From the NCBI GenBank assembly GCA_012974315.1, contig JAAXQI010000026.1:1-17409 (forward strand): 17,409 bases of DNA, read 5' to 3'. The notes beneath the pieces were generated by a model, which saw nothing but the letters and a program-made list of their open reading frames with translations, did no database searches and had not been told where the DNA came from. This DNA comes from Desulfobacterales bacterium (lineage in GTDB: Bacteria; Desulfobacterota; Desulfobulbia; Desulfobulbales; BM004). Positions 15,654 to 17,409 of this stretch are shown piece by piece; the first letter of the stretch is position 1; every line of letters starts with the position of its first letter. A program made the translations under genes and the position numbers.

Positions 15654-17180
15654 TTATGGTTTTTCCCAGATGATCTCGTACTTTTCAAGATACATATCAT
15701 TGTCCGCAACGATGATAAACCGCTTCTGCAACTCCTTTTCCAGGTTTTCAGTATTCAGTGTTTCATCTTTGAGCATCATGTCGGCAACGCTTGGATGTAC
15801 CCTGATGGTGACAGAGTTGCCCGGCATTTTGTAATTATCATTGGAGATTTTACGAAAAATTTCGTAGCAGATACTGCGCCTGGATTTCAGCAAACCGTCA
15901 CCACCGCAATACATACATACCTCACACATCATCTGCGAGAGATTTTCACGGTCCCTCTTGCGGGTCATCTGTACAAGGCCAAATTCAGAGACTTTGAGAA
16001 TGTTTGATCGGCTTTTATCTTTTTTGACGGCTTCCTGCAGGGCATTGAAAACTTCCTCCCTGTGGGATTCCTGTTCCATGTCAATGAAATCGATAATAAT
16101 AATCCCACCGATATTTCTAAGCCTGAGCTGATAGGCAATCTCTTTAGCCGCTTCCATATTGGTCTTAAAGATTGTTTCTTCAAGGTCTTTTCTGCCGACA
16201 TATCGTCCTGTGTTGACATCAACCACTGTAAGGGCTTCAGTGGTTTCAATGATGATGTAGCCACCGGAACGCAGCCAGACCTTTTTCTCGAGAGCACGGC
16301 CGATTTCAATCTCAACGCCGTAGGCATCCAGCAAAGGAATTTCATTTTCATAATGTGAAACCCTGTCGCGTAGCTGAGGTACAAAGGTTTCTACAAAATT
16401 GCAGACCCTTTCATAGGTCGCCCTGTCATCCACAATAACCCGCTGAATGTCAGAAGTGAAAAGATCACGTACAGCCCGTTGGGTTATATCCAGGTCTTCA
16501 TATACCATGCTGGGCACGGAAGCCTTGGAGGCCCTGTCTTTTATCTCTCCCCAAAGATGGAGAAGGAACTCCATGTCAGCTTCAAGGTCCTCACGGGAAG
16601 CGTTTTCGGCAACAGTTCTGACGATAAAACCAGCATCCTGGGGCCGTAAATTTTCAATTTCCTGGCGCAGTCGTTGTCGGTCCTCGTCATTTTCAACCTT
16701 CCTGGATATGCCTATATGGTCTGTCATGGGCATATAGACAAGGTTACGACATGGCAAGGTGATGTTACAGGTAAGCCGTGCACCCTTGGTGCCTAATGGC
16801 TCCTTGCATATCTGCACCATGACCTCCTGACCCTCAGTCAGCAGGTCTGCTATACTTGCCTGCGCAGCAATATCTTCCTGGACAGCTTCAGGGGTTTTAT
16901 CACAACAGCTCTGGCAGCCATTATTGGAAATGCTGTCTTCATAGTGCCTTTTGTTGGTTCTGACATCATCGACATAAAGGAAACCGGTACGTTCGAGCCC
17001 AAGGTCTACAAAAGCGGCTTGCATTCCAGGTAAAACACGGACCACGCGGCCCTGATAAATATTGCTGACGATGCCTTTTCCCATAGGCCTTTCCTGATAA
17101 AATTCTACCAGGTTGCCATGTTCAACAAGGGCGATACGTATTTCATAGGAAGTTGCATTAATGAGAAGATAATTATACAT
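15654..17180 (-). CDS. rng: Ribonuclease G (RNase E/G family)
   Basis: RNase G is a cytoplasmic endoribonuclease acting in 16S rRNA 5'-end maturation and mRNA decay. It has 508 residues, against 489 in E. coli, and lacks the long C-terminal scaffold of RNase E. The S1 RNA-binding domain is at ~35-130 (GIVSNIYQGRVVRVLPGMQAAFVDLG). The catalytic magnesium ligands are Asp321 in VVDVNTG and Asp364 in IIIDFIDM, 43 residues apart as in RNase E. The zinc-link CMYC (Cys422, Cys425) is 58 residues after Asp364, again matching RNase E; Cys419 is extra. An insertion in the S1 domain at ~76-105 has a Cys89/Cys92/Cys93 cluster. The ATG at 17180 has no clear Shine-Dalgarno sequence. A TATAAT box on the minus strand (17204-17199) lies close to the start, but its -35 box is poor. 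Confidence 0.94.
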   Translation of the reverse strand: MYNYLLINATSYEIRIALVEHGNLVEFYQERPMGKGIVSNIYQGRVVRVLPGMQAAFVDLGLERTGFLYVDDVRTNKRHYEDSISNNGCQSCCDKTPEAVQEDIAAQASIADLLTEGQEVMVQICKEPLGTKGARLTCNITLPCRNLVYMPMTDHIGISRKVENDEDRQRLRQEIENLRPQDAGFIVRTVAENASREDLEADMEFLLHLWGEIKDRASKASVPSMVYEDLDITQRAVRDLFTSDIQRVIVDDRATYERVCNFVETFVPQLRDRVSHYENEIPLLDAYGVEIEIGRALEKKVWLRSGGYIIIETTEALTVVDVNTGRYVGRKDLEETIFKTNMEAAKEIAYQLRLRNIGGIIIIDFIDMEQESHREEVFNALQEAVKKDKSRSNILKVSEFGLVQMTRKRDRENLSQMMCEVCMYCGGDGLLKSRRSICYEIFRKISNDNYKMPGNSVTIRVHPSVADMMLKDETLNTENLEKELQKRFIIVADNDMYLEKYEIIWEKP

Positions 17181-17245
17181 GGATTCTTATTTATGTTTAT
17201 TATAGATTTGCAGTTATTGGATGTATGAAAACGATAAATTATGCA

Positions 17246-17340
17246 TAACCTGATACTATATATTACCTGAAACCAAATGACCAGCCTCAGGTACGAATAG
17301 AACCAAAGTTTTTTTGCTGCAGCTTTTATTTATCAGGTTA
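17246..17340. repeat. Nested inverted repeats upstream of rng
   Basis: TAACCTGATA (17246-17255) is exactly complementary to TATCAGGTTA (17331-17340). Inside this pair, TACCTGA (17264-17270) is exactly complementary to TCAGGTA (17287-17293). Four copies of the core CCTGA are therefore placed symmetrically, 66-160 bases before the rng start. They may be regulator binding sites or a foldable RNA leader. Confidence 0.5.
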
Positions 17341-17409
17341 AGAGTTTATACCTAAAAACCTTAAAATTAAAAATGGAAAAATTACCCGAGCGAATCGAAT
17401 GTTTTGACA

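Noticed and set aside
17404..17409. TTGACA at the right edge as a promoter
   Set aside because: It is a perfect -35 word on the plus strand, but the -10 region would lie outside the window.

Overview
This window looks like a chromosomal segment from a sulfate-reducing-type Desulfobacterota (deltaproteobacterial) bacterium. The Desulfobulbales are my best guess, from protein style only; no marker RNA is present. Base composition is moderately AT-rich. Most of the content is core housekeeping. No tRNA, rRNA, CRISPR array, transposase or phage gene was seen.

Layout from left to right: (a) a plus-strand BI-1/YccA membrane protein with a weak terminator; (b) a minus-strand, membrane-anchored protein of unknown family; (c) plus-strand family II inorganic pyrophosphatase (ppaC), with a good sigma70-type promoter and a strong bidirectional terminator; (d) a minus-strand group running leftwards, hrpA (DEAH RNA helicase), rarA/mgsA (AAA+ replication-recombination ATPase), then a periplasmic UshA-like tetraheme protein; (e) plus-strand galU and priA, divergent from hrpA; (f) minus-strand rng (RNase G), followed by an M23-type peptidase gene that has lost its C-terminal end.

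The main discovery is in (d). The last gene reads as two same-frame pieces separated by one in-frame UGA at 4991-4993. The join gives Glu-Pro-Cys-Gly-UGA, where relatives carry Cys-Gly-Cys. Eighteen nucleotides after the UGA is a GGUCU apical loop on a 6-bp stem, the same spacing and loop as the E. coli fdhF SECIS element. I therefore call it one 538-residue selenoprotein: signal peptide, Cys-Gly-Sec motif, degenerate metallophosphatase domain, coiled coil and four CXXCH heme sites. An ordinary gene caller would break it in two.

The second theme is repeat remodelling of gene ends. A degenerate 7-bp-period repeat overlaps the stop of the selenoprotein gene. Two REP-like hairpins of the CCCCGxxGCTTGCxxCGGGG type supply the last ~31 codons and the stop of the M23 gene, removing its HxH motif. 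Triplicated CTAAAGT repeats lie between that gene and priA. Nested inverted repeats lie upstream of rng. The genes probably act separately (RNA turnover and replication restart, envelope precursor supply, envelope redox chemistry); only hrpA-rarA-selenoprotein, galU-priA and rng-M23 look like candidate transcription units.
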